64,000 bases of DNA from Bacteroidota bacterium (GTDB lineage Bacteria; Bacteroidota; Bacteroidia; B-17B0; Aurantibacillaceae), in the NCBI GenBank assembly GCA_019638705.1, contig JAHBTI010000001.1, forward strand, positions 62,001-126,000, in the 5' to 3' direction. Positions within the stretch are counted from its first letter, which is position 1, and each line of letters starts with the position of its first letter. The notes under the pieces were generated by a model. That model was not told the origin of the DNA. It searched no databases and was given only the letters and a program-made list of their open reading frames with translations. Both the position numbers and the translations under genes were made by a program. Below are positions 49,216-57,658 of this stretch, piece after piece.

Positions 49216-52200
49216 CTAAACAACAAAATTCACAATCTTCTTTGGCACAATAATTACTTTCTTAGGCGTTTTACCCTCCAAATATTTTTGAACGTCTTCG
49301 CGGCTTGTTACTTCTTTTTCAATTTCCTGAACGCTGAGGTTAGCTGGCAATTCAATGTTTAAGCGCGTTTTACCGTTGAATGAAATCGGATAAGTGAAAC
49401 TGTCATCAACCAAATAACTTTCGTTTACTTCAGGGAATTTTTCAAAAGCAATGCTTTCTGTGTGTCCGAGTTTACTCCAAAGTTCTTCGGCAATGTGCGG
49501 CGCGTAAGGCGAAATCAAAACTAACAAAGGTTCTAAGATTGAACGCTTGTTGCATTTTTGTTCGGTTAATTCATTTACGCAAATCATAAAATTACTTACG
49601 GAAGTGTTGAACGAAAAACGCTCAATGTCTTCGGTAATTTTTTTAATTGTTTTGTGTAGAGATTTTAACTCGGCTTTTGAAGCCCCCTCCAAACCTCCCC
49701 CAACAGGGGAGGCTTTTTCGGCTTCAAAAACATTCTCCGCTAACTTCCATAATTTTTTCAAGAAGCCCGAAACACCTGTAATGCCGTTGGTATTCCATGG
49801 TTTGCTTTGCTCCAAAGGACCGAGAAACATTTCGTACAAACGCAAAGTGTCCGCGCCAAATTTTTCGCAAATGTCATCGGGTGTTACAACATTGTATTTT
49901 GATTTGGACATTTTTTCGGTTTCTGAACGAGTTAAGAACTTAAAATTGTCACCAGAAACCTCTTGTTTTTCTAAATCAAAAAATTTTCCTGCGTAATAAT
50001 AACCTTCCTTGAAAAAGAAAATACTATCGCTATTATTAAGTTTTCTTTCGGAAAAAGATTTAAAGTCCAATGAATTATTAGTAACAAAATTGATATCAAT
50101 ATTTGTTTCAACTATTAATGCGCCATCGTCAAATATGTTTTTGGCATCTGCACTAACGTATATTTCAACGTGTTTTTCTTCCGGAAAAAAAAGTTGTTTA
50201 CCATTTTTTAATGCCACATAAGATTCCCCTGTAATACCTTTCTCTTCATCTATTACGGCTACATTTAGACCAAAAAAATGGAAAATTTTTTCAGACATTC
50301 CTAATATCATTCCTTGATTAATCAACTTCTTTGCAGGCTCATCAATAGCAATGAAATTCATGTCGTGCAAAAATTTTGTCCAAAAGCGGAAGTAAAGCAA
50401 ATGCCCTGTGGCGTGCTCGCTGCCGCCAATGTAAAGGTCAATGTTTTGCCAATAATCTGCCAATTTTTTACTTACAAACTGCTCACTATTATTAGCGTCC
50501 ATGTAACGCAAAAAATACCAAGAGCTTCCCGCCCAACCCGGCATGGTGGTGGTTTCAAGAGGATAAGCCCCACCTAAATCCTCCCCAAGGGGGAGGACTT
50601 GGAGTTGTTTTTTAATTTCAGAAAGTACGTTTTCAATATCATGGAAAATGCGTTTGTTTTCAAAACGTATTACGGTGAAACCTTGTTTTTCTAATTCCAA
50701 AGTTCTCGCGGCATCATATTCTTTTTGTTGATTATGAATTTCGCCGTCCACTTCAATAATTAATTTTTTCTCCAAGCAAACAAAATCAGCAATGTTATAT
50801 CCGATGACTTGTTGTCTTCTGAATTTAAAATCCAACTGATTGTTTCTGATATGTTGCCACAAAGCGGCTTCGGCTTCCGTTTGATTGTTCCGCAATTCTT
50901 TTGAGCGCGACTTCATTTCAGTCCAACCCGAATTAGCTGCTGTTTGCCAACTATATGCCGTGCCGTCATGTTCTCCCCCTTTGGGGGAGTTAGAGGGGGC
51001 ATACTTCCAATCTTTAGCGCGTGCCAATGGCGGCTCGCCGTCTTCGGTTGGCAAAAATTTATCCACTTCGGGCAACACCAAAGGCAATTCACTTTCAGGT
51101 AAAGCATGAGGAATCCCATTTTTGTAATAAATCGGTATTGGTTCGCCCCAATAGCGTTGGCGACCAAACACGGCATCACGCAAACGGAAATTGGTTTTGC
51201 CTTTTCCCAGATTTCTTTTTTCAATTTCTTCAATGGATTTTCTTATTGCGGCTTTTACTTCCAAGCCATTTAAAAAATCGGAGTTGATGAGTTTTCCCTC
51301 TTTTTCGTCCCAAGAATTTTTTTCAAAATCATGTTCGCGTGTCGGCGTAATCACTTGCGTAATTGACAAACCAAAATGTTTTGCAAATTTATAATCGCGC
51401 TCATCATGCGCAGGAACAGCCATTACAGCACCTGTGCCATAACCCGCTAACACATAATCGCCAACCCACACAGGAATTGGTTTTCCTGAAAATGGGTGTT
51501 CCACATACGCGCCTGTAAACACGCCGCTCACTTTATTTACATCGGCTTGGCGTTCGCGCTCGCTGCGGTTTTTGGCTTTGTTTACATAATCTTCCACCGC
51601 AGATTTTTGTTCTGGTGTTGTAATTTTTTCTACCAATTCATGCTCGGGAGCAAGCGTTACAAAAGACACACCGAAGATTGTATCGGGGCGGGTGGTGAAT
51701 ACTTCGATAAAAGCCCCTCCCGACCTCCCCAAAGGGGAGGGGTTTGCGCTACTCGATTCTCCCCCTTTGGGGGAGTTAGAGGGGGCTACTCTGAACTTTA
51801 AACTCGTTCCCTCACTTTTTCCAATCCAATAACGCTGCGATTCTTTTAAACTTTCCGTCCAGTCTATTGTTTCCAAACCGTCTAACAAACGTTGCGCGTA
51901 AGCGGTAATACGCATACTCCATTGTTTCATTAATTTGCGCTCCACAGGATAACCGCCGCGCTCCGAAACGCCGTCTTTTACTTCATCGTTGGCTAAAACC
52001 GTTCCCAAAGCGGGACACCAGTTTACATAAGCTTCTCCGAGATACGCCAAACGGAAATTCATCAAAATATCGCTTTTGCGTTTTTCGTCAAATGCTTTCC
52101 ATTCATCGGCAGTAAAGCTCTGCAATTCCTGTTCTATGCTTCCTGTGAGCGTATCATGCGAAAGCCCTTTAAACCCTTCGGTTTCAAAAATTTTTATGAG

Positions 52201-52677
52201 TGTGTCAATATGTTCGGCTTTGTCGGTTTTTGGATTGTACCACGAATTAAAAATCTGAATGAAAATCCATTGAGTCCATTTGTAATAGTCAGGGTCAGAT
52301 GTGCGCACTTCTCTGTCCCAGTCAAACGAAAAACCGATTTTATCTAATTGCTCGCGGTAACGCGCAATGTTTTGTTCGGTAGTAAGGGCAGGGTGTTGCC
52401 CTGTTTGTATGGCGTATTGTTCGGCAGGCAAACCAAAACTATCGTAGCCCATGGGGTGCAACACATTAAAACCTTTGTGGCGTTTGTAGCGCGCCATGAT
52501 GTCGGAAGCAATGTAGCCCAAAGGGTGACCAACGTGCAAACCCGCGCCGCTTGGGTACGGAAACATATCCAATACATAATATTTCGGTTTATCGGAATTA
52601 TCTTTTGCTGCAAAGGTTTTTTCTTTTGCCCAACGCTCTTGCCACTTTTTTTCTATTTCTCTGAAATTGTACTCCAT
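49216..52677 (-). CDS. leuS: Leucyl-tRNA synthetase carrying in-frame DUF559 endonuclease insertion
   Basis: 1153 residues; Bacteroidota LeuRS are usually about 920-940. HIGH-like HVGH (48-51), editing-site TTRPDTIFGV (328-337) and AVPAHDERDY (420-429), GGSEHATGH (751-759) and EKMSKSKYN (921-929) are all present, so the synthetase should work. Extra sequence comes from three GC-rich palindromic insertions: residues about 298-322 (25 codons), 559-703 (145 codons) and 989-1000. The middle one encodes a complete DUF559 endonuclease-like domain (about 588-693) with ADF (Asp631), IIEVDG (Glu642, Asp644) and His648. The reading frame is open throughout. Confidence 0.95.
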   Translation of the reverse strand: MEYNFREIEKKWQERWAKEKTFAAKDNSDKPKYYVLDMFPYPSGAGLHVGHPLGYIASDIMARYKRHKGFNVLHPMGYDSFGLPAEQYAIQTGQHPALTTEQNIARYREQLDKIGFSFDWDREVRTSDPDYYKWTQWIFIQIFNSWYNPKTDKAEHIDTLIKIFETEGFKGLSHDTLTGSIEQELQSFTADEWKAFDEKRKSDILMNFRLAYLGEAYVNWCPALGTVLANDEVKDGVSERGGYPVERKLMKQWSMRITAYAQRLLDGLETIDWTESLKESQRYWIGKSEGTSLKFRVAPSNSPKGGESSSANPSPLGRSGGAFIEVFTTRPDTIFGVSFVTLAPEHELVEKITTPEQKSAVEDYVNKAKNRSERERQADVNKVSGVFTGAYVEHPFSGKPIPVWVGDYVLAGYGTGAVMAVPAHDERDYKFAKHFGLSITQVITPTREHDFEKNSWDEKEGKLINSDFLNGLEVKAAIRKSIEEIEKRNLGKGKTNFRLRDAVFGRQRYWGEPIPIYYKNGIPHALPESELPLVLPEVDKFLPTEDGEPPLARAKDWKYAPSNSPKGGEHDGTAYSWQTAANSGWTEMKSRSKELRNNQTEAEAALWQHIRNNQLDFKFRRQQVIGYNIADFVCLEKKLIIEVDGEIHNQQKEYDAARTLELEKQGFTVIRFENKRIFHDIENVLSEIKKQLQVLPLGEDLGGAYPLETTTMPGWAGSSWYFLRYMDANNSEQFVSKKLADYWQNIDLYIGGSEHATGHLLYFRFWTKFLHDMNFIAIDEPAKKLINQGMILGMSEKIFHFFGLNVAVIDEEKGITGESYVALKNGKQLFFPEEKHVEIYVSADAKNIFDDGALIVETNIDINFVTNNSLDFKSFSERKLNNSDSIFFFKEGYYYAGKFFDLEKQEVSGDNFKFLTRSETEKMSKSKYNVVTPDDICEKFGADTLRLYEMFLGPLEQSKPWNTNGITGVSGFLKKLWKLAENVFEAEKASPVGGGLEGASKAELKSLHKTIKKITEDIERFSFNTSVSNFMICVNELTEQKCNKRSILEPLLVLISPYAPHIAEELWSKLGHTESIAFEKFPEVNESYLVDDSFTYPISFNGKTRLNIELPANLSVQEIEKEVTSREDVQKYLEGKTPKKVIIVPKKIVNFVV
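49681..49717 (-). repeat. Family A half-element near the 3' part of leuS
   Basis: Plus strand AGCCCCCTCCAAACCTCCCC then CAACAGGGGAGGCTTTTT. Read on the coding strand as KASPVGGGLEGAS (residues about 988-1000), just before the anticodon-binding domain. Confidence 0.85.
50566..51000 (-). mobile_element. Family A element with DUF559 endonuclease cargo inside leuS
   Basis: The plus strand starts AGCCCCACCTAAATCCTCCC and ends GGGGGAGTTAGAGGGGGC. The ends are inverted: each has an outer GCCCC arm and an inner CCCC-AA(A)-GGGG palindrome. The length is 435 bp, exactly 145 codons, and the frame stays open. The cargo is a DUF559-type domain: KELRNNQTEAEAALWQHIRN, FKFRRQQVIGYNIADFVC, LIIEVDGEIHNQQKEYD, and FTVIRFENKRI. 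These are the conserved blocks of this Vsr-like/PD-(D/E)XK endonuclease family. Inference: an endonuclease-bearing palindromic element tolerated in frame in an essential gene. Confidence 0.85.
51712..51786 (-). mobile_element. Short (75-bp) family A element without cargo inside leuS
   Basis: Plus strand AGCCCCTCCCGACCTCCCCA ... and the right end GGGGGAGTTAGAGGGGGC is identical to that of the 435-bp element. The two ends again face each other; only about 14 bp lie between them. Length is 75 bp, exactly 25 codons, read as APSNSPKGGESSSANPSPLG then RSGGAF. APSNSPKGGE is repeated exactly at the N-terminal edge of the cargo-bearing element. Confidence 0.88.
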
Positions 52678-52712
52678 ACAAATTTTTAACGGAACGCAAA
52701 GATAGGATTTTT

Positions 52713-52757
52713 TGACACAGAGGCACGAGGGCGCGGATGCACGGAGTTTTTGGGTTG
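52713..52757. repeat. Repeat family D, copy upstream of the PH-like membrane protein
   Basis: GACACAGAGGCACGAGGGCG then GATGCACGGAG. It creates an apparent but unlikely N-terminal extension of the following reading frame. Confidence 0.7.
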
Positions 52758-52786
52758 AAATTTGTATTTTGGCAAAGAAAAAAATT

Positions 52787-53296
52787 ATGGAAAAATTATT
52801 TTCGGAACAACAACGTTTTCGTCAGGTGTGGTTATGGATTTTACTGATTGCAATTAACACATTATTTATTTACGGATTAGTCAGTCAAGTTTTCTTAGGA
52901 CAAACATTTGGCAATAAGCCAATGTCAAACGGCGGATTAATATTTGCAACAATTTTCGTTGTGTTACTTACCTTGTTATTTGTGTTTATGCGCCTTGACA
53001 CGGAAATAAAACAAGACGGCATTTATTACCGCTTCTATCCTTTTCAAAGAATGAAAAAAATTTCATGGGAAAGAATTTCAAAAGCCTGTGTAAGAAATTA
53101 CAGCCCTTTGGGAGAATTTGGCGGTTGGGGATTTCGCATAAATTTGTTTGGAAAAGGAATCGCTTACAATGTTTCAGGTAACGAGGGTTTGCAGCTTGTT
53201 TATGATAATAACAGAAAACTTTTGCTTGGCACTCAAAAGCCCGGTGAAATAAAAATGGCGTTGCAACAGTTGGGAAAATTGACAAACAGCGATTAG
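52787..53296 (+). CDS. Two-helix membrane protein with PH-like domain
   Basis: 169 residues from ATG 52787. Two hydrophobic helices (about 17-38 and 55-72, WLWILLIAINTLFIYGLVSQ and the FVVLLTLLFVF region) are followed by a beta-rich cytosolic-type domain with DTEIKQDGIYYRFYPFQRMK and GGWGFRINLFGKGIAYNVSG, like the small bacterial PH-fold membrane proteins. The reading frame extends upstream to 52712, but that part is repeat-derived, so the internal ATG is chosen. Function unknown. Confidence 0.68.
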   Translation: MEKLFSEQQRFRQVWLWILLIAINTLFIYGLVSQVFLGQTFGNKPMSNGGLIFATIFVVLLTLLFVFMRLDTEIKQDGIYYRFYPFQRMKKISWERISKACVRNYSPLGEFGGWGFRINLFGKGIAYNVSGNEGLQLVYDNNRKLLLGTQKPGEIKMALQQLGKLTNSD

Positions 53297-53376
53297 TTTT
53301 TCTCGCAGATGTTTTATTGCGGATTGCTTCTTAATTCTTGTTTCATTAGCTTTAGCGAAAATAAAAAAGACAGAAA

Positions 53377-53655
53377 ATGATAAATCCAAGATTAGCCCTT
53401 ATTCTTAGTGTGCTTGTGTATTTTATAATACTTATTGCTTGTTTTTTTACGGTATCACCAAGAGACCCCGATATTAAAATGTTTTTCATTCTGTTTATAG
53501 TTTGTCTTTTTGGCGTTCCAATAGCTCAATATAAATTAAGCCACTCATTAACAGCTTCAGGAAAAAAAGAACTTGGTTCGGCAATTACAAAAAGTATATT
53601 TATTGAGTTAATTATTCTTGTGGCAATCATCTTCTTTTTAAACGTATATAAATAA
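53377..53655 (+). CDS. Small membrane protein, paralogue 1 of 3
   Basis: 92 residues with three predicted membrane helices and a conserved core 'SGKKELGSAITKSI' before the last helix LIILVAIIFFLNVYK. The two following genes encode relatives with the same plan. The core AQYKLSHSLTASGKKELGSA also occurs in paralogue 2 in diverged form. Function unknown. Confidence 0.7.
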   Translation: MINPRLALILSVLVYFIILIACFFTVSPRDPDIKMFFILFIVCLFGVPIAQYKLSHSLTASGKKELGSAITKSIFIELIILVAIIFFLNVYK

Positions 53656-53685
53656 TTCTTGTTTGGTAAATAATAAAAACAGAAA

Positions 53686-54015
53686 ATGTCAAATTCAGTA
53701 AAAGCATTTTTAGCCGGCTTATGCAGTGTACTTGTATTTTTTATATTAGTTGTTGGTTGTTTTGATGTAGCTGTAATAAACCTTGGGCGAAAGAGTTCGT
53801 CGTATTATGAAGATACCGGAATTAATTTTTTAATTCTGACCGGAATTTTTCTTATTGCCGTACCAATAGTTCAATATAAATTAAGTCGCAACTTAAAAGC
53901 TGACGGAAAAGAAGAAATTGGTCGCGCAATCAGAATGAGTATAGTTGTTGAAATGATTATTCTTGCTGTAATTCTCTTCTTTTTCTTTAGGGGTATTTTT
54001 AGTGCTATAACGTAG
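53686..54015 (+). CDS. Small membrane protein, paralogue 2 of 3
   Basis: 109 residues. Begins MSNSVKAFLAGLCSVLVFFI, almost as paralogue 3 (MSNSGKAFLVGLCSALAYFI), and has VQYKLSRNLKADGKEEIGRA like paralogue 1. It has a longer middle loop (NLGRKSSSYYEDTG) and a different C-terminal end. The intergenic spacers before paralogues 2 and 3 share TTGGTAAATAATAAAAACAG-like wording, in keeping with tandem duplication. Confidence 0.7.
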   Translation: MSNSVKAFLAGLCSVLVFFILVVGCFDVAVINLGRKSSSYYEDTGINFLILTGIFLIAVPIVQYKLSRNLKADGKEEIGRAIRMSIVVEMIILAVILFFFFRGIFSAIT

Positions 54016-54062
54016 GAATAATTTTTGTTTCATTAGTTTTGGTAAATAATAAAAACAGAAAA

Positions 54063-54323
54063 ATGTCAAATTCAGGAAAAGCGTTTTTAGTAGGATTATG
54101 CAGTGCGCTTGCGTATTTTATAATACTTATTGCTTGTTTTTATTACGAACTTTCAGGTGACTTCCTGATTCTATTTTTAGTTATTCCTGTAATTCAATTT
54201 TTTATAGGTTACAATTTAAAATCTTCAGGAAAAAAAGAACTTGGTGCAGCAATTTTGCAAAGTATAGTTGTTGAAGTAATTATTCTTGTGGTAATCATCT
54301 TCTTTTTAAACGTATATAAATAA
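54063..54323 (+). CDS. Small membrane protein, paralogue 3 of 3
   Basis: 86 residues from ATG 54063 (an upstream TTG at 54039 lies in the spacer repeat and is less likely). Three hydrophobic segments; the end, IILVVIIFFLNVYK, is nearly the same as paralogue 1, and the start matches paralogue 2, so it looks like a mosaic of the two. A terminator follows, closing the set. Confidence 0.7.
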   Translation: MSNSGKAFLVGLCSALAYFIILIACFYYELSGDFLILFLVIPVIQFFIGYNLKSSGKKELGAAILQSIVVEVIILVVIIFFLNVYK

Positions 54324-54325
54324 AC

Positions 54326-54358
54326 AAAAAAGACCTCCAAATTTTGGAAGTCTTTTTT
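54326..54358 (+). terminator. Terminator after the paralogue set
   Basis: AAAAGACCTCCAA pairs with TTGGAAGTCTTTT (one mismatch), followed by T-run. Confidence 0.8.
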
Positions 54359-54360
54359 AT

Positions 54361-54394
54361 AAAAACTCTGTGTCTTTGTGCCTCTGTGTTAAAA
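54361..54394. repeat. Repeat family D, copy between the paralogue set and dnaJ
   Basis: CTGTGTCTTTGTGCCTCTGT is the reverse-strand form of the family D repeat. Confidence 0.7.
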
Positions 54395-55543
54395 TCAATC
54401 AAAATATTCTTTCATTCTGTCAAAGAAACCTTTTTCTTTTTTGTTGGGATTAGGCGCAAAGTTTTTTGACTCACGCATATCTTCCAATGCTTTCTTTTCT
54501 TCCGCGCTTAAATGTGTGGGCGTGTACACGCTGATTTCCACCAACAAATCGCCGCGTCCGTAAGAATTAACATCGGGTAAGCCTTTTCCTTTTAAGCGCA
54601 ACACTTTTCCGCTTTGTGTGCCTGCATCAATTTTAATTTTTGCTTTGGCTTCAACGGTAGGAATTTCAACGCTTGTACCCAAAGCCGCATCGGGAAAACT
54701 AACGCTTAACGAATAAATGAGATGACTGCCCTCGCGTTTCAGTTGCGGATGTTCTTCTTCCTGTATAACGATGAGCAAATCGCCGTTAATGCCGCCGCGT
54801 GGCGCAGCGTTGCCTTTGCCGCTCATGCTTAGTTGCATTCCGTCTGCCACGCCTGCAGGAATTTTAATAGCAATCACTTCTTCCTCGCGCACAATGCCGT
54901 CGCCATGGCAGGTGTTGCATTTGTCTTTCACCGTGCGCCCTTCGCCGTGGCAATAACCGCAGGTGGTTTGGGTTTGCATAGCACCCAAAATGGTTTGTTG
55001 TATGCGCGTAATTGTTCCCGAACCTTTGCAATGCGCGCAGGTTTCGTATTGTCCGTTTTTTGCGCCGCTGCCGTTGCAGGTTTTACAGGCAACGTGTTTG
55101 TTTACTTTTATTTTTTTCTCAACGCCGTGCGCAATGTCGTGCAAATTAAGTTTTACGGCAATGCGCAAATTTGTTCCGCGGTTTACGCGCCGTCCGCGAC
55201 TGCCGCCAAAACCGCTGCTGAAACTTCCGCCGCCAAAAGCAGAGCCGAAAATATCGCCGAACTGACTGAAAATATCGTCCATGTTCATGCCGCCGCCGAA
55301 ACCGCCGCCGGCTGCACCGCCCAAGCCCGCGTGTCCGAAACGGTCGTACTGCTGGCGTTTTTCGGCATTGCTCAACACTTCATACGCTTCGGCGGCTTCT
55401 TTAAATTTTTCTTCCGCCGCTTTGTCGTCAGGGTTTTTGTCGGGGTGATATTTAATAGCCAACTTACGGTAAGCCTTTTTAATCTCATCGTCGTTGGCGT
55501 TTTTTGCCACACCTAATATTTCGTAGTAATCTCTCTTTGCCAT
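54395..55543 (-). CDS. dnaJ: Chaperone DnaJ
   Basis: This 382-residue co-chaperone delivers substrates to DnaK and stimulates its ATPase. The J-domain (1-70) has the HPD motif in [10 protein letters not shown] Gly/Phe-rich region (75-115) follows, then four zinc motifs: [32 protein letters not shown]. The C-terminal substrate-binding domain ends in a short charged tail. It is full length and follows grpE on the same strand with a 70-bp AT-rich repeat in between; dnaK is not in the window. Confidence 0.97.
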   Translation of the reverse strand: MAKRDYYEILGVAKNANDDEIKKAYRKLAIKYHPDKNPDDKAAEEKFKEAAEAYEVLSNAEKRQQYDRFGHAGLGGAAGGGFGGGMNMDDIFSQFGDIFGSAFGGGSFSSGFGGSRGRRVNRGTNLRIAVKLNLHDIAHGVEKKIKVNKHVACKTCNGSGAKNGQYETCAHCKGSGTITRIQQTILGAMQTQTTCGYCHGEGRTVKDKCNTCHGDGIVREEEVIAIKIPAGVADGMQLSMSGKGNAAPRGGINGDLLIVIQEEEHPQLKREGSHLIYSLSVSFPDAALGTSVEIPTVEAKAKIKIDAGTQSGKVLRLKGKGLPDVNSYGRGDLLVEISVYTPTHLSAEEKKALEDMRESKNFAPNPNKKEKGFFDRMKEYFD

Positions 55544-55614
55544 TTATTAATTCGTTAATTAGTCAATTCGGCAATTAGCCAATTCATTAACTCATTGTCA
55601 CATTATCTCATTGC
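55544..55614. repeat. Family B AT-rich repeat between grpE and dnaJ
   Basis: TCAATTCGGCAATTAGCCAA and CTCATTGTCACATTATCTCA use the same wording as the rRNA spacers. Confidence 0.65.
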
Positions 55615-56169
55615 CTAATTTGCTATAATCACTTTTGCATAGCGAATAACTTTATCGCCGAGCTTGTAACCTTTTTCTGTTTCGTTCACCACTTTTCCTT
55701 TTTGTGTTTCGTCTGTTGCGGGAATGTGCGTGATGGCTTCCATAGTATCGGGATTAAAGATTTCGCCAATGCTTTCAAAAGCCGTTAAGCCTTTTTGCTG
55801 CGTTGTGTTTTTAAGTTTGTTGTAAATGAGTTGCACACCTTCTTTAATGCCGTTTACATCTTCGGCGTTTTCGTTGGCTTTTATGGCGCGTTCAAAATCG
55901 TCAATAATCGGCAAAATGGCTTTAAACACATCTTCGGCAGCGGTTTTTATAATGTCCGATTTTTCTTTTATGGTACGGCGGCGGTAATTGTCAAATTCCG
56001 AGTAGAGGCGCAAATATTTATCGTTCAGCTCGTTTACCTTGCTTTCCAAATCTGTTGTTTCGGCAGAATTTTCGGCGTTTTCAGCCTTAATGTCAGTTTC
56101 CTTTACCGATTGCGTGCTTTCGGTGTTCTCGTCAATAGGTGTATTTTCCTTGTCTTGCATGGTTTTCAA
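55615..56169 (-). CDS. grpE: Nucleotide exchange factor GrpE
   Basis: This 184-residue dimeric factor exchanges ADP on DnaK. An acidic disordered N-terminus (about 1-45) is followed by a long coiled coil (KVNELNDKYLRLYSEFDNYR) and the conserved C-terminal beta domain (GYKLGDKVIRYAKVIIAN). FNPDTMEAITHIP is the family signature. It lies upstream of dnaJ as usual. A start three codons later is equally possible. Confidence 0.96.
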   Translation of the reverse strand: MKTMQDKENTPIDENTESTQSVKETDIKAENAENSAETTDLESKVNELNDKYLRLYSEFDNYRRRTIKEKSDIIKTAAEDVFKAILPIIDDFERAIKANENAEDVNGIKEGVQLIYNKLKNTTQQKGLTAFESIGEIFNPDTMEAITHIPATDETQKGKVVNETEKGYKLGDKVIRYAKVIIAN

Positions 56170-56294
56170 AGTATTTTGTTAAACTAAATTCAGCCGTATA
56201 AATCAATTATTTTGCCACAGTATTTTTCAGGATATTTTGGCAGGTGTTTTTTTGTGTGTGTATTTGGTTTGCTTTACACAACATTCGTTAATAA

Positions 56295-56339
56295 AGGATA
56301 TTGCTATCCTGTACCTTTTGAAATAAACAATTACTTTTG
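56295..56339 (+). promoter_or_regulatory. Operator-like palindrome and promoter of the decarboxylase gene
   Basis: AGGATA-TTGC-TATCCT (56295-56310) is a perfect 6-4-6 palindrome. TACTTTTG (56332-56339) is a consensus -7 box without a clear TTTG partner. The palindrome would be centred about 43 bp upstream of the transcript start, a position typical of activator sites. Confidence 0.5.
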
Positions 56340-56389
56340 CTCTGTGTGAAAAATGATGTTCAGCAAACATTAACAACATAAAAGCAAAT

Positions 56390-57619
56390 ATGCAGTTTTG
56401 GAAAAAAATAAGTCAGGAAGAATGTAGCAACTACATAGACAAAGCCTTAAACAACAACGTTGATTTCAGCAAGCGCGTAATTTTGGGTATTCCTGTTTCA
56501 AAGTTAGACGGCAGAGTATTCTACGAGCAGGCTTCCTTTTTAAAAGAAGCTCCCTTTCTCAGAGCCATTGTTCAAAATCCCAATCATATCGGCTGCCATA
56601 CGCTGTCCGAATCGGAAGTGTTTTTTAAAGGCACGCAGCAAATAGAAAGAGAACTGATAGAGCTGATTGCCGTAGATATTTTTAAAGCCGAGCAGGGGCA
56701 AAGCGACGGTTATGTAGCCGCAGGCGGCACCGAAGCCAACCTGCAAGCCGTATGGATTTACCGCAATTATTTTATACAAACCTTTAATGCCAAACACAGC
56801 GATATACTTATACTCGCCTCGCAGGATACGCATTATTCGGTGGTGAAAGCCGCCAATCTGATGAATTTGGAACACATTGCCGTGCCTGTGCAGGAAGATA
56901 CGCGGGTAATAAACGAAGCAGAGCTTGACCGCATAGTGAGCGAAGCCAAGCAAAGGGGAAAGAAATATTTTATTGTGCTGTGCAATGTGGCAACTACCAT
57001 GTTCGGCTCGGTAGATAATCCCGATGTGTATGTGCAATGCCTCACAAAACACCAAGTGCCTTTCAAACTCCATTTAGATGCCGCTTTCGGCGGATTTATT
57101 TATCCTGTGGTAAACCCCGACAACAATGTAAACTTTACCAACGAACACGTTAGTTCCATTACGCTTGATGCCCACAAAATGCTGCAAGCACCCTACGGCA
57201 CAGGTATTTTTATAGCCCGCAAAGGGCTGATGCAATATGTATTTACCAAAGAAGCGAGTTATGTAAACGGTATGGATATTACCCTGTCGGGCAGCCGCTC
57301 GGGAGCTAACGCCATTGCCGTGTGGCTGATACTGGCGGCTTACGGACCAAACGGCTGGTACGAAAAACTGAAAATGCTGCTTTACAGAACCAAGTGGGCT
57401 TGCAAACAGTTAGATGAAAAAGGAATAAGCTATTACAGAAACCCCTCATTAAATATTATTGCCATTAAAGCCAACCATGTTTCGCCACAGCTCGCAGCCA
57501 CTTACGGCTTAGTGCCCGATGCCCACCACGGCGCAGCCAAATGGTACAAAATAGTGGTTATGGAACACGTTGAAGTAGAACATTTGCAGTTGTTTTTAGA
57601 TGAGCTGCGAATGCAATAA
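56390..57619 (+). CDS. PLP-dependent group II amino-acid decarboxylase
   Basis: The 409-residue fold-type I PLP enzyme has VAAGGTEANLQAVW, a cofactor-aspartate region LHLDAAFGGFIYPVV, and the PLP lysine in LDAHKMLQAPYGTG (Lys263). This fits the glutamate/aspartate/aromatic amino-acid decarboxylase family. In Bacteroidota related genes have been linked to aspartate 1-decarboxylation for pantothenate, but substrate choice cannot be decided from sequence. It is full length and carries its own promoter region. Confidence 0.85.
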   Translation: MQFWKKISQEECSNYIDKALNNNVDFSKRVILGIPVSKLDGRVFYEQASFLKEAPFLRAIVQNPNHIGCHTLSESEVFFKGTQQIERELIELIAVDIFKAEQGQSDGYVAAGGTEANLQAVWIYRNYFIQTFNAKHSDILILASQDTHYSVVKAANLMNLEHIAVPVQEDTRVINEAELDRIVSEAKQRGKKYFIVLCNVATTMFGSVDNPDVYVQCLTKHQVPFKLHLDAAFGGFIYPVVNPDNNVNFTNEHVSSITLDAHKMLQAPYGTGIFIARKGLMQYVFTKEASYVNGMDITLSGSRSGANAIAVWLILAAYGPNGWYEKLKMLLYRTKWACKQLDEKGISYYRNPSLNIIAIKANHVSPQLAATYGLVPDAHHGAAKWYKIVVMEHVEVEHLQLFLDELRMQ

Positions 57620-57658
57620 CGTTTTTCTATATTTGAGTTTTATTAAAAATAAATTCTT

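Noticed and set aside
50566..51000. Intein in leucyl-tRNA synthetase
   Set aside because: The insertion lacks the intein N-terminal Cys/Ser and C-terminal His-Asn motifs at its borders and has palindromic DNA ends instead; DUF559 is not one of the usual intein homing nucleases.
52712..52786. N-terminal extension of the PH-like membrane protein
   Set aside because: The extra 25 codons are made of the family D repeat, and the internal ATG at 52787 gives a natural start before the first membrane helix.
54833..55516. 227-codon plus-strand frame opposite dnaJ
   Set aside because: The minus strand carries an intact dnaJ with all zinc motifs; the opposite frame is a shadow caused by codon bias.
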